Positions 17,797 to 26,439 of a stretch of DNA of 64,000 nt are shown in pieces; the first letter of the stretch is position 1, and every line of letters starts with the position of its first letter. The notes below the pieces were generated by a model. It was not told the DNA's origin and did not search any database. It saw nothing but the letters and a program-made list of their open reading frames with translations. This DNA comes from NORP240 sp046047495 (GTDB lineage: Bacteria; Pseudomonadota; Gammaproteobacteria; Pseudomonadales; Pseudohongiellaceae). The stretch covers positions 1-64,000 of the forward strand of contig JBJOHV010000097.1 of NCBI GenBank assembly GCA_046047495.1, written 5' to 3'. The position numbers and the translations under genes are program-made.

Positions 17797-18416
17797 CATC
17801 GCTGCTGGAATCCGCGCTGCTGTTGCCCGCCGAGGCTCTGCTCAATGCCCTGCTGTCGCGAGATGTCTTTGCCGCCCAGCGCCTTGGCAAGCTGGCAGGT
17901 CGCACGATCGAGATCGAGTCACGCCTGCCGGACTGGTTCGTCTCCGTGCGCATTCTGGAACGTGGAATTCAGTTGTCCAGCTCCAGCAACGGCAAGCCGG
18001 ATGCCCGCCTGCGCGGGTCGTCTCGTGAGTTGGTCAGCCTGCTGTTGGAAAGTGCCACCGGTGGCGGTCTGTCCGGAGGTGCCATCGAGATTCACGGGGA
18101 CGCCGAGCTCGTGCAGGACGTTTACCGCTTACTGAGTGCGCTCGAGGTGGACTGGCAAGGCCCTTTGTCGGCGCTGTTTGGAGACCGGTTCACACAGGGA
18201 GTTGACGACCTGTCGGGCACCGCCATGAAGTGGTCGATCGCGACCTCAAGACAGGCAATCTCCAATATCGACGAATACCTTCATGAGGAGGGCCGCTGGT
18301 TGCCATCAACGGCGGAGACCGAAGGCTTCAGCCTGCGACTGGATGACCTGCGCCTTCGAATCGACCGACTGGCTGCCAGAGTGTCGCAATTAAAACCCCG
18401 CGGGTCGGATAAGTGA
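17793..18416 (+). CDS. ubiJ: Ubiquinone biosynthesis accessory factor UbiJ
   Basis: A 207-residue SCP2-domain protein. The lipid-binding SCP2 fold is expected over about residues 15-115 and a charged helical tail follows. In the family UbiJ scaffolds the Ubi enzyme complex and binds hydrophobic ubiquinone intermediates. The ATG at 17793 overlaps the ubiE stop by four bases. The frame extends further upstream but that part overlaps ubiE and is not coding. It sits between ubiE and ubiB, the standard order. Confidence 0.93.
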   Translation: MTSLLESALLLPAEALLNALLSRDVFAAQRLGKLAGRTIEIESRLPDWFVSVRILERGIQLSSSSNGKPDARLRGSSRELVSLLLESATGGGLSGGAIEIHGDAELVQDVYRLLSALEVDWQGPLSALFGDRFTQGVDDLSGTAMKWSIATSRQAISNIDEYLHEEGRWLPSTAETEGFSLRLDDLRLRIDRLAARVSQLKPRGSDK

Positions 18417-18418
18417 CC

Positions 18419-20059
18419 ATGACCCATCTGCCCCGACTGCTGCGCATCCTCAATGTCGTTGCCCGTTACGGACTGGATGATTTCCTGGACTCGCGACATG
18501 GGCTGGCGCTGCCACGCCTGCTTTTTCGCATCTATCGCCTGCCCTGGAGCGGACGGCCTGAGAGAAAGCTGCCGCGCTCCAGACGCCTTCGGCTGGCCAT
18601 GCAGGAATTGGGGCCCATCTACATCAAGTTCGGGCAGTTGTTGTCCACGCGCCGGGATTTTCTTGATCCGCAGCTGGCGGACGAACTGCAGGCGCTGCAG
18701 GACAAAGTGCCACCGTTTGACTCCCCCGCCATCACGGAACTGGTTGAGCAGGCGTTGGGCCAGCCGGCCGCGAGTGTTTTCGCTTCCCTGGATCCTGCGC
18801 CTCTCGCTTCTGCATCTGTCGCGCAGGTTCACGGTGCCAGACTGCTGACCGGTGAGGACGTGGTGGTCAAGGTGATCCGACCGGGAATCGAGGCGGTCGT
18901 CCGGGAAGACATCGCGCTGCTGAAATGGCTTGCCCGCCGTATCGAGTCGGATATCGCGATCGGCAAGCGCCTGCGACCCGTGCAGGTGATCGATGACTAT
19001 GAAAAAGTGATTCTTGACGAATTGAACCTGCTGGCGGAGGGCGCCAACACGGCGTTGCTGAGGCGCAATTTCGAGAATTCGGACGAGCTGTATGTGCCCA
19101 GGGTATTTTGGAATCACTGCCGCAGCAATATGTTGGTCATGGAGCGAATCTACGGCATACCCGTTGCGGATGTGAAGGCGCTCACTGCCTGCGGTATCGA
19201 CTTGAGAAAACTGGCGGAGACCGGCGTGCAGATTTTCTTCACCCAGGTTTTTGACCACAGTTTCTTTCATGCCGACATGCACCCCGGCAATATCTTCGTG
19301 GATCCTACCCGTCCCGACAAACCCCGCTATATCGCGATCGATTGCGCAATCATCGGCTCCCTGAGTCAGGACGACCAGCAATACCTGGCTCGCAATCTGC
19401 TGGCCATCTTCAAAAGGGACTACCGCAAGGTGGCGCAATTGCATGTAGAGTGCGGCTGGGTGCCGCCCAACACACCCGTGCAGGAATTCGAGGCGGCCAT
19501 GCGTACCGTGTGTGAGCCGATATTCGAGCGGCCCTTGAAGGAAATATCCTTCGGACACCTGCTGGTGCAGCTGTTTCGCACAGCCGGGCGCTTCAATATG
19601 GAGGTCCAGCCGTCACTGGTCCTGCTGCAGAAGACCCTGCTGAACGTGGAGGGTCTGGGCAGGCAGCTTTATCCCGAACTGGACCTTTGGCAGACGGCAT
19701 TGCCGTTTCTGGAGAACTGGAACCGCAAACGACTCAATCCACTGCTGCTCCTGCAACGCATCCGCGAAAATATCCCGGACTGGATCCATCAGTTGCCGGA
19801 CCTCCCGCGTTTGCTGATCGATGCCGCAACGGACAATCGTCAATTGGAGGCTCTGCGCGGCTCCCTGACGGAAACCCGGTTGCAGGCCCTTCGGGAGCAG
19901 CAGGCGCGACGCCGGGGTGCGGTGCTTACCGGTACGGTGGCCCTGCTGCTGGCCCTTCTGTCGCTCTACCCGCCGCTGGCGAACCTGCTCGATGCCACAC
20001 CCGCGATTGCCCTGGTACTGGCTGCGACAGGCGGCTATTTGTTGCTGCGCAGGTATTGA
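18419..20059 (+). CDS. ubiB: Ubiquinone biosynthesis protein-kinase-like UbiB
   Basis: ADCK/UbiB atypical kinase family protein that supports ubiquinone synthesis. The KxGQ-type motif IKFGQLLSTR, the Ala-rich nucleotide loop SASVAQVHGA and catalytic HADMHPGN are visible, and two membrane segments close the C-terminus. The ATG at 18419 has better spacing to an upstream GGA than the GTG at 18413, which overlaps the ubiJ stop. It is the last of ubiE-ubiJ-ubiB. Confidence 0.95.
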   Translation: MTHLPRLLRILNVVARYGLDDFLDSRHGLALPRLLFRIYRLPWSGRPERKLPRSRRLRLAMQELGPIYIKFGQLLSTRRDFLDPQLADELQALQDKVPPFDSPAITELVEQALGQPAASVFASLDPAPLASASVAQVHGARLLTGEDVVVKVIRPGIEAVVREDIALLKWLARRIESDIAIGKRLRPVQVIDDYEKVILDELNLLAEGANTALLRRNFENSDELYVPRVFWNHCRSNMLVMERIYGIPVADVKALTACGIDLRKLAETGVQIFFTQVFDHSFFHADMHPGNIFVDPTRPDKPRYIAIDCAIIGSLSQDDQQYLARNLLAIFKRDYRKVAQLHVECGWVPPNTPVQEFEAAMRTVCEPIFERPLKEISFGHLLVQLFRTAGRFNMEVQPSLVLLQKTLLNVEGLGRQLYPELDLWQTALPFLENWNRKRLNPLLLLQRIRENIPDWIHQLPDLPRLLIDAATDNRQLEALRGSLTETRLQALREQQARRRGAVLTGTVALLLALLSLYPPLANLLDATPAIALVLAATGGYLLLRRY

Positions 20060-20083
20060 CGGGATCATTCCCTGCGAATTCCC

Positions 20084-20089
20084 GTATAA
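20084..20089 (+). promoter_or_regulatory. Candidate -10 element upstream of hisI
   Basis: A perfect TATAAT lies in the 69-base gap between ubiB and hisI. No good -35 hexamer lies at 16-18 bases; TTGACG is at 20055-20060 but the spacing is 23 bases. The element could drive hisIE-tatABC but this is pattern-based only. Confidence 0.35.
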
Positions 20090-20128
20090 TCGGGCCCTTC
20101 AACAAGTTCAGGAGTCTCCTGGAACCTC

Positions 20129-20527
20129 ATGTCCGCGTATCTCGATCAGATCCGGTGGAATGCAGACGGGCTGGTGCCGGTTGTCACCCAGGCCCTGGAC
20201 AGCGGCCGTGTGCTGATGCTGGCCTGGGCCAATCGGGAAGCCGTTGCCGCCACGGTCGCGGAACAGCGCGCCGTCTACTGGTCCCGCTCCCGCCAGCGGC
20301 TATGGCGCAAAGGCGAGGAATCCGGCAATGTGCAGAAACTTGTGGAGATATACCTGGACTGCGACAATGATTGCCTTTGTTACGTGGTTGAACAGCTGGG
20401 CTACGTGGCCTGTCATACCGGTCGTGAAAGCTGTTTCTATCGCAAACTCTCTGGTGATTCCTGGCAAACGGTGGACCCTGTGATCCGGCAGCCCGACGAC
20501 ATGTATCCAAGCACCGGCAGGAAATGA
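20129..20527 (+). CDS. hisI: Phosphoribosyl-AMP cyclohydrolase
   Basis: Third step of histidine synthesis, opening the adenine ring of PR-AMP. The zinc/magnesium-binding motif DCDNDCLCYVVEQ followed by ACHTGRESCFYR is intact. It is a separate 132-residue protein, not the HisIE fusion found in enterics. hisE follows after three bases, recreating the same pair. Confidence 0.97.
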   Translation: MSAYLDQIRWNADGLVPVVTQALDSGRVLMLAWANREAVAATVAEQRAVYWSRSRQRLWRKGEESGNVQKLVEIYLDCDNDCLCYVVEQLGYVACHTGRESCFYRKLSGDSWQTVDPVIRQPDDMYPSTGRK

Positions 20528-20530
20528 CCA

Positions 20531-20869
20531 GTGTCTGATGTATTGACTGAGCTGGCCGAGGTACTGGAGCAACGCAAGCTGGCCAGTGCGACGGATTCCT
20601 ACGTGGCCAGCCTGTACGCCAAGGGCCTGGACAAGATCCTGGAAAAGGTGGGTGAGGAAGCCGTCGAGACCATCCTGGCTGCCAAGAACCTGGGCTCGGA
20701 GCGGGCAGACAGCGCACGGACCGCCCTGGTGAAGGAAACCGCGGATTTGTGGTTCCACACCCTGGTGATGCTCAGTCATCTGGATTTGGGGCCGGAGCAA
20801 GTGTTGGACGAACTACAAAAACGATTTACTATATCCGGCCTCGTGGAAAAGGCGTCCCGCGGCAATTAA
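20531..20869 (+). CDS. hisE: Phosphoribosyl-ATP pyrophosphatase
   Basis: Second step of histidine synthesis, an all-alpha NTP pyrophosphatase. The pattern SYVASLYAKGLDKILEKVGEEAVE and ETADLWFHTLVML carries the Glu/Asp metal ligands. GTG start, 112 residues. It lies directly behind hisI and just before tatA, as in Pseudomonas and many other proteobacteria. Confidence 0.97.
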   Translation: MSDVLTELAEVLEQRKLASATDSYVASLYAKGLDKILEKVGEEAVETILAAKNLGSERADSARTALVKETADLWFHTLVMLSHLDLGPEQVLDELQKRFTISGLVEKASRGN

Positions 20870-20883
20870 CCTGGAGGTAACCC

Positions 20884-21099
20884 ATGGGTCTCGGCGGAAT
20901 TGGCATTTGGCAGTTGTTGATCATCCTGCTGATCGTGGTCATGCTGTTTGGCACCAAAAAACTCCGCAGTCTGGGTTCGGACCTGGGCGGCGCCCTGAAA
21001 GGCTTCAAAACAGCCATGAAGGACGACGATGACAAGAGTTCCGACGACAAGGCGGCAGATGAGCCCAACGAAACCAAGCAAGAAAAACCTGAAAGCTGA
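20884..21099 (+). CDS. tatA: Twin-arginine translocase subunit TatA
   Basis: A 71-residue pore-forming Tat subunit. A short N-terminal membrane helix (WQLLIILLIVVMLFG) leads through the FGTKKL hinge into an amphipathic helix (LGSDLGGALKGFKTAMK) and a charged tail. An excellent ribosome-binding site, GGAGGT, lies five bases before the ATG. First of tatABC. Confidence 0.97.
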   Translation: MGLGGIGIWQLLIILLIVVMLFGTKKLRSLGSDLGGALKGFKTAMKDDDDKSSDDKAADEPNETKQEKPES

Positions 21100-21172
21100 T
21101 CCCTGGCTGCACGTTCGATATCCCACCCGGCGCTTTACCCACCGGCCTCCTTTCTGACGATGGTTCCAAACC

Positions 21173-21574
21173 ATGTTTCAAGTCGGACCTTTTGAGCTGT
21201 TATTGATTTTCATCGTGGCGCTGCTGGTCATCGGACCTGAGCGGTTGCCGGGGGCGGTCAAAACTGCGGGCTTGTGGGTTGGCAGGTTCCGTCGCAGCTT
21301 TCACAAGATCAAGGCAGAGATCGAGCAGGAACTGAATGCCGACGAAATACGTCGCCAGCTCCACAATGAATCCATCATGGAAGAACTGGAAAGCGTGAAG
21401 AAACAGACCAATTCCATCGCCGGAGAACTTACCGCGGATCTGAAAGATACTGCCAAAGCTGTGGAGGATATCGGGAAGGAAGCCCAGGATGCCTCGCGTA
21501 ATGCGCAACAGGAACTGAGCAAGGCCGATGCTGAAACCGGAGAACAAGTCAGTCCGAAAAACAACCTCGGCTGA
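21173..21574 (+). CDS. tatB: Twin-arginine translocase subunit TatB
   Basis: A 133-residue protein with the TatB signature FELLLIFIVALLVIGPERLP and a long amphipathic/charged helical tail; with TatC it forms the Tat substrate receptor. It begins 73 bases after tatA and its 3' end overlaps the tatC frame by 47 bases. Confidence 0.95.
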   Translation: MFQVGPFELLLIFIVALLVIGPERLPGAVKTAGLWVGRFRRSFHKIKAEIEQELNADEIRRQLHNESIMEELESVKKQTNSIAGELTADLKDTAKAVEDIGKEAQDASRNAQQELSKADAETGEQVSPKNNLG

Positions 21575-22310
21575 AGATGAGAAAGAGCTGACTCTGGTCG
21601 ATCACCTGATCGAACTGAGGGATCGCATCATCAAATGCATGGCAGCCCTGCTGATCGTGTTCCTGTGCCTGTTTCCGTTTGCCAACGAAATTTACACCTT
21701 CGTGGCAGAACCCCTGATCGCCGCCTTGCCTGAAAATTCGACCATGATCGCCATCGATCCGACGGCACCGTTTTTTGCGCCCTTCAAACTGACCTTCTAT
21801 GTTGCGGTCGTTGCGGCGGCCCCTTACATACTTTTCCAGCTGTGGTCTTTCATTGCACCTGGCCTGTACAAGAACGAAAAGGAAATAGCCATTCCGCTGT
21901 TCATTTCCAGCGTCCTGCTGTTTTATGCGGGCATCGCCTTTGCACGCTATGTGTTGTTCGGTATCGTGTTCGGATTCTTCATTTCCGTGGCACCGGAGGG
22001 AATAGCCGTGGCACCGGACATCACCAGCTTCCTGTCCTTCGCACTCACCATCTTTTTCGCATTCGGACTGGCGTTTGAAATCCCCATCGCTGTTTTCATC
22101 TTCATCTGGGCCGGCCTGACGGAACCGGAAGACCTGGTACAGAAGAGACCCTATGTGATCGTGGGATGCTTTGTCGTTGCCATGTTACTGACGCCTCCTG
22201 ACCCCTTCACCCAGTCATTTCTTGCCATACCCATGTGGGCGTTGTTTGAACTTGGCGTCTTTGCGGGAAGGCTGGTGCGCAAGAAGCAGCAGGAACAGGC
22301 TGCGGGTTGA
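21528..22310 (+). CDS. tatC: Twin-arginine translocase subunit TatC
   Basis: A 260-residue inner-membrane protein with six predicted helices; it binds the twin-arginine signal peptide. The family core LVDHLIELRDRI near the N-terminus and the acidic periplasmic and transmembrane residues are present. The only plausible start is the ATG at 21528 inside tatB, so the two genes overlap by 47 bases and are probably translationally coupled. It ends directly against the convergent dtd. Confidence 0.96.
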   Translation: MLKPENKSVRKTTSAEDEKELTLVDHLIELRDRIIKCMAALLIVFLCLFPFANEIYTFVAEPLIAALPENSTMIAIDPTAPFFAPFKLTFYVAVVAAAPYILFQLWSFIAPGLYKNEKEIAIPLFISSVLLFYAGIAFARYVLFGIVFGFFISVAPEGIAVAPDITSFLSFALTIFFAFGLAFEIPIAVFIFIWAGLTEPEDLVQKRPYVIVGCFVVAMLLTPPDPFTQSFLAIPMWALFELGVFAGRLVRKKQQEQAAG

Positions 22311-22748
22311 TCAGGGAGTAAGGACGAAAGTCACAGGCCCGTCGTTTTCCAGTTGTATCTGCATGTCGGCGGCAAAACGGCCACTGCGCACGAAATCATG
22401 TTTCCTTTCGGCCGACTCCACCATGTGGTTGTAGAGTTTTTCCGCTTCGAGCGGCGGCATGGCAGAGGAAAAGCTGGGGCGCAATCCCTTGTTGGTGGAC
22501 GCTACCAGGGTGAACTGTGACACCAGCAACAGATCCCCTCCCACATCCTTGATATCCAGATTCATTCTTTCATCCGGATCGGCAAATATCCGCAGACTTA
22601 GAATCTTGTCCAGCAGCTTGTCTGCCAGGGCGGGATTGTCGGATTTGTCGATCCCGATCAAGGCCAGAATCCCCTGGCCGATTTCCGCATGCAGGCGTTT
22701 GTTGATGCGGATTTGTGCCCAGTTGACTCTTTGGATGACGGCGATCAT
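22311..22748 (-). CDS. dtd: D-aminoacyl-tRNA deacylase
   Basis: It hydrolyses D-aminoacyl-tRNA and Gly-tRNA(Ala) to protect translation. The two diagnostic motifs, SQFTL and the Gly-cisPro loop in NDGPVTFVL, are intact. The 145-residue length is normal. It is convergent with tatC without a gap and lies 21 bases downstream of the iminopeptidase gene. Confidence 0.97.
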   Translation of the reverse strand: MIAVIQRVNWAQIRINKRLHAEIGQGILALIGIDKSDNPALADKLLDKILSLRIFADPDERMNLDIKDVGGDLLLVSQFTLVASTNKGLRPSFSSAMPPLEAEKLYNHMVESAERKHDFVRSGRFAADMQIQLENDGPVTFVLTP

Positions 22749-22769
22749 GGTTTCTGTCCGGAATTTCCG

Positions 22770-23735
22770 TCAGGCGCTGTCGCGCCCTTCCAGCAGCTTG
22801 GCCGTGTCCTGTGTCGCGCGAATCAGGGCATCAACGATTCCCGGCTCAGAGGCGGAATGTCCTGCATCCCTGATGATGTGAAGCTCTGCCGCAGGCCAGG
22901 CTGCATGCAGGGACATGGCATTGTCCAGCGGGCAAACCATGTCGTAGCGACCGTGGACGATCTTTCCCGGTATGTGTTCGATCCTCGACATGTTGTCGAG
23001 TATCTGGTTGTCCCCGATAAATCCCTTGTTGATGAAATAATGGGTTTCGATGCGACTCATGGCCAGGGCATTGTGCTGCAGGGTGCTCTTGCTCAAGGCA
23101 TCCGGGTTTGGCCGCAGCCTGGAACAGTGGGTTTCCCAGCTAACCCAGCATTTTGCAGCTGCCATGCGCACCAGGTCATCGCTTCCGGTCAACCGCTGGT
23201 GATAGGCGTTCAACAAATCACCCCGCTCCGCTTCCGGAATATGTCCACTGAAATCCAGCCAGTGATCGGGAAACACCCTGCTGGCGCCCTGGCGATACAG
23301 CCAGTCCAGATCCATGGATCGGCACAGGAACACGCCGCGCAGAATCAATGCCAGCACCCGCTCCGGATGGGCCTGTGCATATAACAGACTGAGTGTGGCT
23401 CCCCACGATCCCCCAAACAGGACCCATTTATCTACGGCCAGTTTCTGCCGAATGGTTTCCATGTCCGCGATCAGACTGGCGGTATCGTTCTGCGTCAATT
23501 CGGCATGGGGAGTGGAGCGGCCACAGCCCCGCTGGTCGAATGTGATGATGCGGTAGACATCGGGGTCATAGAAGCGGCGTGACGAGAAATCACAGGCAGC
23601 GCCCGGACCGCCATGGACAAAAAGAAGGGGTATGCCCCGGGGATTGCCCGCCTCATCGACGTACAGATCATGCAGATCTGAAACCTTCAACTGATGGCGT
23701 TGATACGGCTTGATCTCAGGATACAGAACCAGCAC
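22770..23735 (-). CDS. pip: Proline iminopeptidase
   Basis: Alpha/beta-hydrolase of the S33 family that removes N-terminal proline. The oxyanion signature HGGPG, the nucleophile elbow GGSWG (Ser), and the later Asp (GRYDMVCP) and His (DAGHSA) complete the triad. The start MLVLYPEIKPYQRHQLKVS and the 321 residues match the family. dtd follows in the same direction. Confidence 0.93.
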   Translation of the reverse strand: MLVLYPEIKPYQRHQLKVSDLHDLYVDEAGNPRGIPLLFVHGGPGAACDFSSRRFYDPDVYRIITFDQRGCGRSTPHAELTQNDTASLIADMETIRQKLAVDKWVLFGGSWGATLSLLYAQAHPERVLALILRGVFLCRSMDLDWLYRQGASRVFPDHWLDFSGHIPEAERGDLLNAYHQRLTGSDDLVRMAAAKCWVSWETHCSRLRPNPDALSKSTLQHNALAMSRIETHYFINKGFIGDNQILDNMSRIEHIPGKIVHGRYDMVCPLDNAMSLHAAWPAAELHIIRDAGHSASEPGIVDALIRATQDTAKLLEGRDSA

Positions 23736-23819
23736 GGCAATTTCCCTTTAGAATCCACTTGCCATCAATGGTAGGCGAATTTTCTGCGCATTGCGATTCG
23801 GTATTTGTAAGGACTTGCT

Positions 23820-25646
23820 TCAGCCTCGCGGGATACCGCCGCGGCCCTGGCGCTTGCGCTCGTTCTCGGTGAGGTGCTTCTTGCGCAGGCGGATGTGATG
23901 GGGTGTGATTTCCACCAGCTCATCTTCCTCGATGAACTCCATGGCCTGTTCCAGGCTATGGGTTACCGGAGGGGTCAGCAGAATGTTCTCGTCGCTGCCG
24001 GAGGCCCGGATATTGGTCAACTGCTTGGCCTTGGTGGGGTTGACCACCAGATCATTGTCGCGGGTGTGCAAGCCCACGATCATGCCTTCATAGACTTCCA
24101 CATTGGGTCCGATGAACAGGCGGCCCCGTTCCTGCAGATTGAACAACGCGTATCCCAGGGTCTTGCCGGTCACCATGGACACCAGCACACCATTCTGCCG
24201 GGAACTGATCTCGCCGGCCTTGACCGGAGCGTAATGGTCGAAGACGTGGGTCATGATTCCGGCACCTGAGGTCATGCTCAGGAATTGGGAGCGGAATCCA
24301 ATCAGACCCCGGGTGGGAATGATGAAAGTCAGCCGCACACGCCCCTTGCCATCGGGTACCATGTCCTGCAGATCGGCGCGGCGCTTGCCCAGTTCCTCCA
24401 TGACCGCACCCTGGTGCTGCTCATCACAGTCGATGACCAGGGATTCAAACGGTTCTTCCCGGACCCCATCCACTTCATGGATGATGACTTCCGGTCGGGA
24501 AATGGCCAGCTCATAGCCTTCCCGCCGCATGTTTTCAATCAGCACGGAAAGATGCAGCTCGCCGCGTCCGGAGACCTTGTATTTGTCGGGGGTTTCGCCG
24601 GGCTCAACCCGCAGTGCCACGTTGTACAGCAGCTCCCGTTCAAGGCGATCCTTGATGTTGCGGGTGGTGACGTATTTGCCGTCACGCCCGGCGAAGGGTG
24701 AATCATTGACCTGAAATGTCATGTGGATGGTGGGTTCATCCACCGTCAGCGGCGGCAGGGCTTCAGCTTGCTCCGGATCGCACAAGGTGTCGGAAATGTG
24801 CAACTCCTCGATACCAGTGATGCTGACGATCTCGCCGGCCCGGGCCTCGGTCACATCGATGCGCTCCAGACCGAGGTAGTTCTTCACCTGCAGGATTTTG
24901 CCTTTGCGCTGCTTGCCACCGGCATCTATCACAGTAACCGGTAGATTGGGTCTGGCCTTGCCACGGGTGATGCGGCCCACGCCGATGACACCGACATAAC
25001 TGCTGTAGTCCAGGGCGCTGATCTGCATCTGGAACGGACCGTCGCTGTTCACCGGGGGCGGCGGCACCTTGCCGATGATGGTTTCGAACAGCGGCGTCAT
25101 GTCCGCTGCCATGTGATCGACATCCAGACCCGCGGTGCCCATCAGGGCGGAGGCATAGACCACGGGGAAATCCAGCTGGGTATCGGTGGCGCCGAGCCGG
25201 TCGAAAAGATCAAACACCTCGTTAAGTACCCAATGGGGCCTGGCGCCATCCCGATCCACCTTGTTGATGACCACGATGGGATTCAGTCCCCGCGCAAAGG
25301 CTTTCTGGGTTACGAAGCGTGTCTGTGGCATGGGGCCATCCACCGCATCCACCAGCAGCAGCACGCTGTCCACCATGGACAGCACACGCTCCACTTCACC
25401 CCCGAAGTCGGCATGGCCCGGGGTATCGACGATATTGATGTGGAAGTTGCCCCAGTTGATGGCGCAATTCTTGGCCAGGATGGTGATCCCGCGCTCGCGC
25501 TCCTGATCATTGGAATCCATGATCCGCTCGACGGACTTGCCGCGCGCGTCCAGGGTTCCGGACTGTTGCAGCAGTTTGTCCACCAACGTGGTCTTGCCAT
25601 GGTCAACATGGGCGATGATGGCGATATTGCGGATATTTTCGATCAC
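23820..25646 (-). CDS. typA: Ribosome-associated GTPase TypA/BipA
   Basis: Translational GTPase involved in ribosome assembly and stress adaptation. The P-loop AHVDHGKTT, DTPGHADFGGEVER, NKVDRDGARP and the BipA C-terminal region are all seen. A long in-frame upstream extension to 25787 does not resemble the family. GTG at 25646, seven bases after a strong GGGGAG, gives a 608-residue protein beginning (M)IENIRNIAIIAHVDHGK, so this start is chosen. Confidence 0.97.
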   Translation of the reverse strand: MIENIRNIAIIAHVDHGKTTLVDKLLQQSGTLDARGKSVERIMDSNDQERERGITILAKNCAINWGNFHINIVDTPGHADFGGEVERVLSMVDSVLLLVDAVDGPMPQTRFVTQKAFARGLNPIVVINKVDRDGARPHWVLNEVFDLFDRLGATDTQLDFPVVYASALMGTAGLDVDHMAADMTPLFETIIGKVPPPPVNSDGPFQMQISALDYSSYVGVIGVGRITRGKARPNLPVTVIDAGGKQRKGKILQVKNYLGLERIDVTEARAGEIVSITGIEELHISDTLCDPEQAEALPPLTVDEPTIHMTFQVNDSPFAGRDGKYVTTRNIKDRLERELLYNVALRVEPGETPDKYKVSGRGELHLSVLIENMRREGYELAISRPEVIIHEVDGVREEPFESLVIDCDEQHQGAVMEELGKRRADLQDMVPDGKGRVRLTFIIPTRGLIGFRSQFLSMTSGAGIMTHVFDHYAPVKAGEISSRQNGVLVSMVTGKTLGYALFNLQERGRLFIGPNVEVYEGMIVGLHTRDNDLVVNPTKAKQLTNIRASGSDENILLTPPVTHSLEQAMEFIEEDELVEITPHHIRLRKKHLTENERKRQGRGGIPRG

Positions 25647-25752
25647 GTGTCTTCTCCCCAAATTCCGTTTTCTGGGTTGCCGGTAGGCGAGGACTACCCG
25701 GAAGGATAAAAGGCGCGGGAGTATACCCGACCCTGCCAGTGACTGACAAAGA

Positions 25753-26439
25753 CTAATTGCGCCGGGACAGGAAGCGGTAACCGACACCCGGTTCGGTTTC
25801 TATGAAGCGGGGCGCACTGGGCAGGTCGCCCAGTTTGGCGCGCAGCTTGGCTACGAGGATTCGCAGGTAGTGGGTGTCTTCCACATGGGTTTTGCCCCAC
25901 AGGTGTTGCAGTATTTGTTGCTGGGTCATGACACGGTCAGGATGCTCCACCAGCAGGCGCAACAGGTCAAACTCCTTGCGGGACAGCTGCACGGGAGTGC
26001 CGGCGACGGTGACCTTGTGTTGGGGCACACTGACAAACAGATCACCATCCTGGTATTCCGTGAATCCCTGGGAGGAACTGCCCGCTTCCCGCAAATGCAC
26101 CCGGATCCTTGCCAACAACTCATTGATTCCGAATGGTTTGACGATATAGTCCTGGGCTCCCGCATCCAGCAGACGGACGATTTCCCGCTCCTGATTGCGC
26201 ACAGACAGCACCAGTACCGGCCCGCTGAAGAATTCCCGCAGGGATTTCAGCACGCTACTGCCATCCTGATCAGGCAGCCCCAGATCAAGGATGACCAACT
26301 GGGGGGCATCCAGCGCAGCCCGCTCCAATCCCTGTTTGCCATCCTGTGCCTCGATGACTTCGTAACCCTGTGCACCGAGGCCGATACGGAGGAAACGGCG
26401 AATCTGGGGTTCATCGTCGATGATGAGAATCCTGGTCAT
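25753..26439 (-). CDS. KdpE-like response regulator (OmpR/PhoB family)
   Basis: Receiver domain (residues 1-115) with acidic pocket IIDDE, phosphoacceptor Asp52 (VILDLGLPD) and Lys in YIVKPF, followed by an OmpR-type winged helix ending FIETEPGVGYRF. Resemblance is highest to KdpE. The preferred start ATG 26439 overlaps the sensor-kinase stop (ATGA). With the preceding kinase and trkH it forms a potassium-related cluster; no kdpFABC operon is present in this window. Confidence 0.9.
   Translation of the reverse strand: MTRILIIDDEPQIRRFLRIGLGAQGYEVIEAQDGKQGLERAALDAPQLVILDLGLPDQDGSSVLKSLREFFSGPVLVLSVRNQEREIVRLLDAGAQDYIVKPFGINELLARIRVHLREAGSSSQGFTEYQDGDLFVSVPQHKVTVAGTPVQLSRKEFDLLRLLVEHPDRVMTQQQILQHLWGKTHVEDTHYLRILVAKLRAKLGDLPSAPRFIETEPGVGYRFLSRRN

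Noticed and set aside
18281..19558. 425-codon minus-strand frame opposite ubiB
   Set aside because: Shadow of ubiB; no domain and no ribosome-binding site.
25647..25787. N-terminal extension of typA to 25787
   Set aside because: The extension does not resemble the family and lacks a good ribosome-binding site, whereas GTG 25646 has one.
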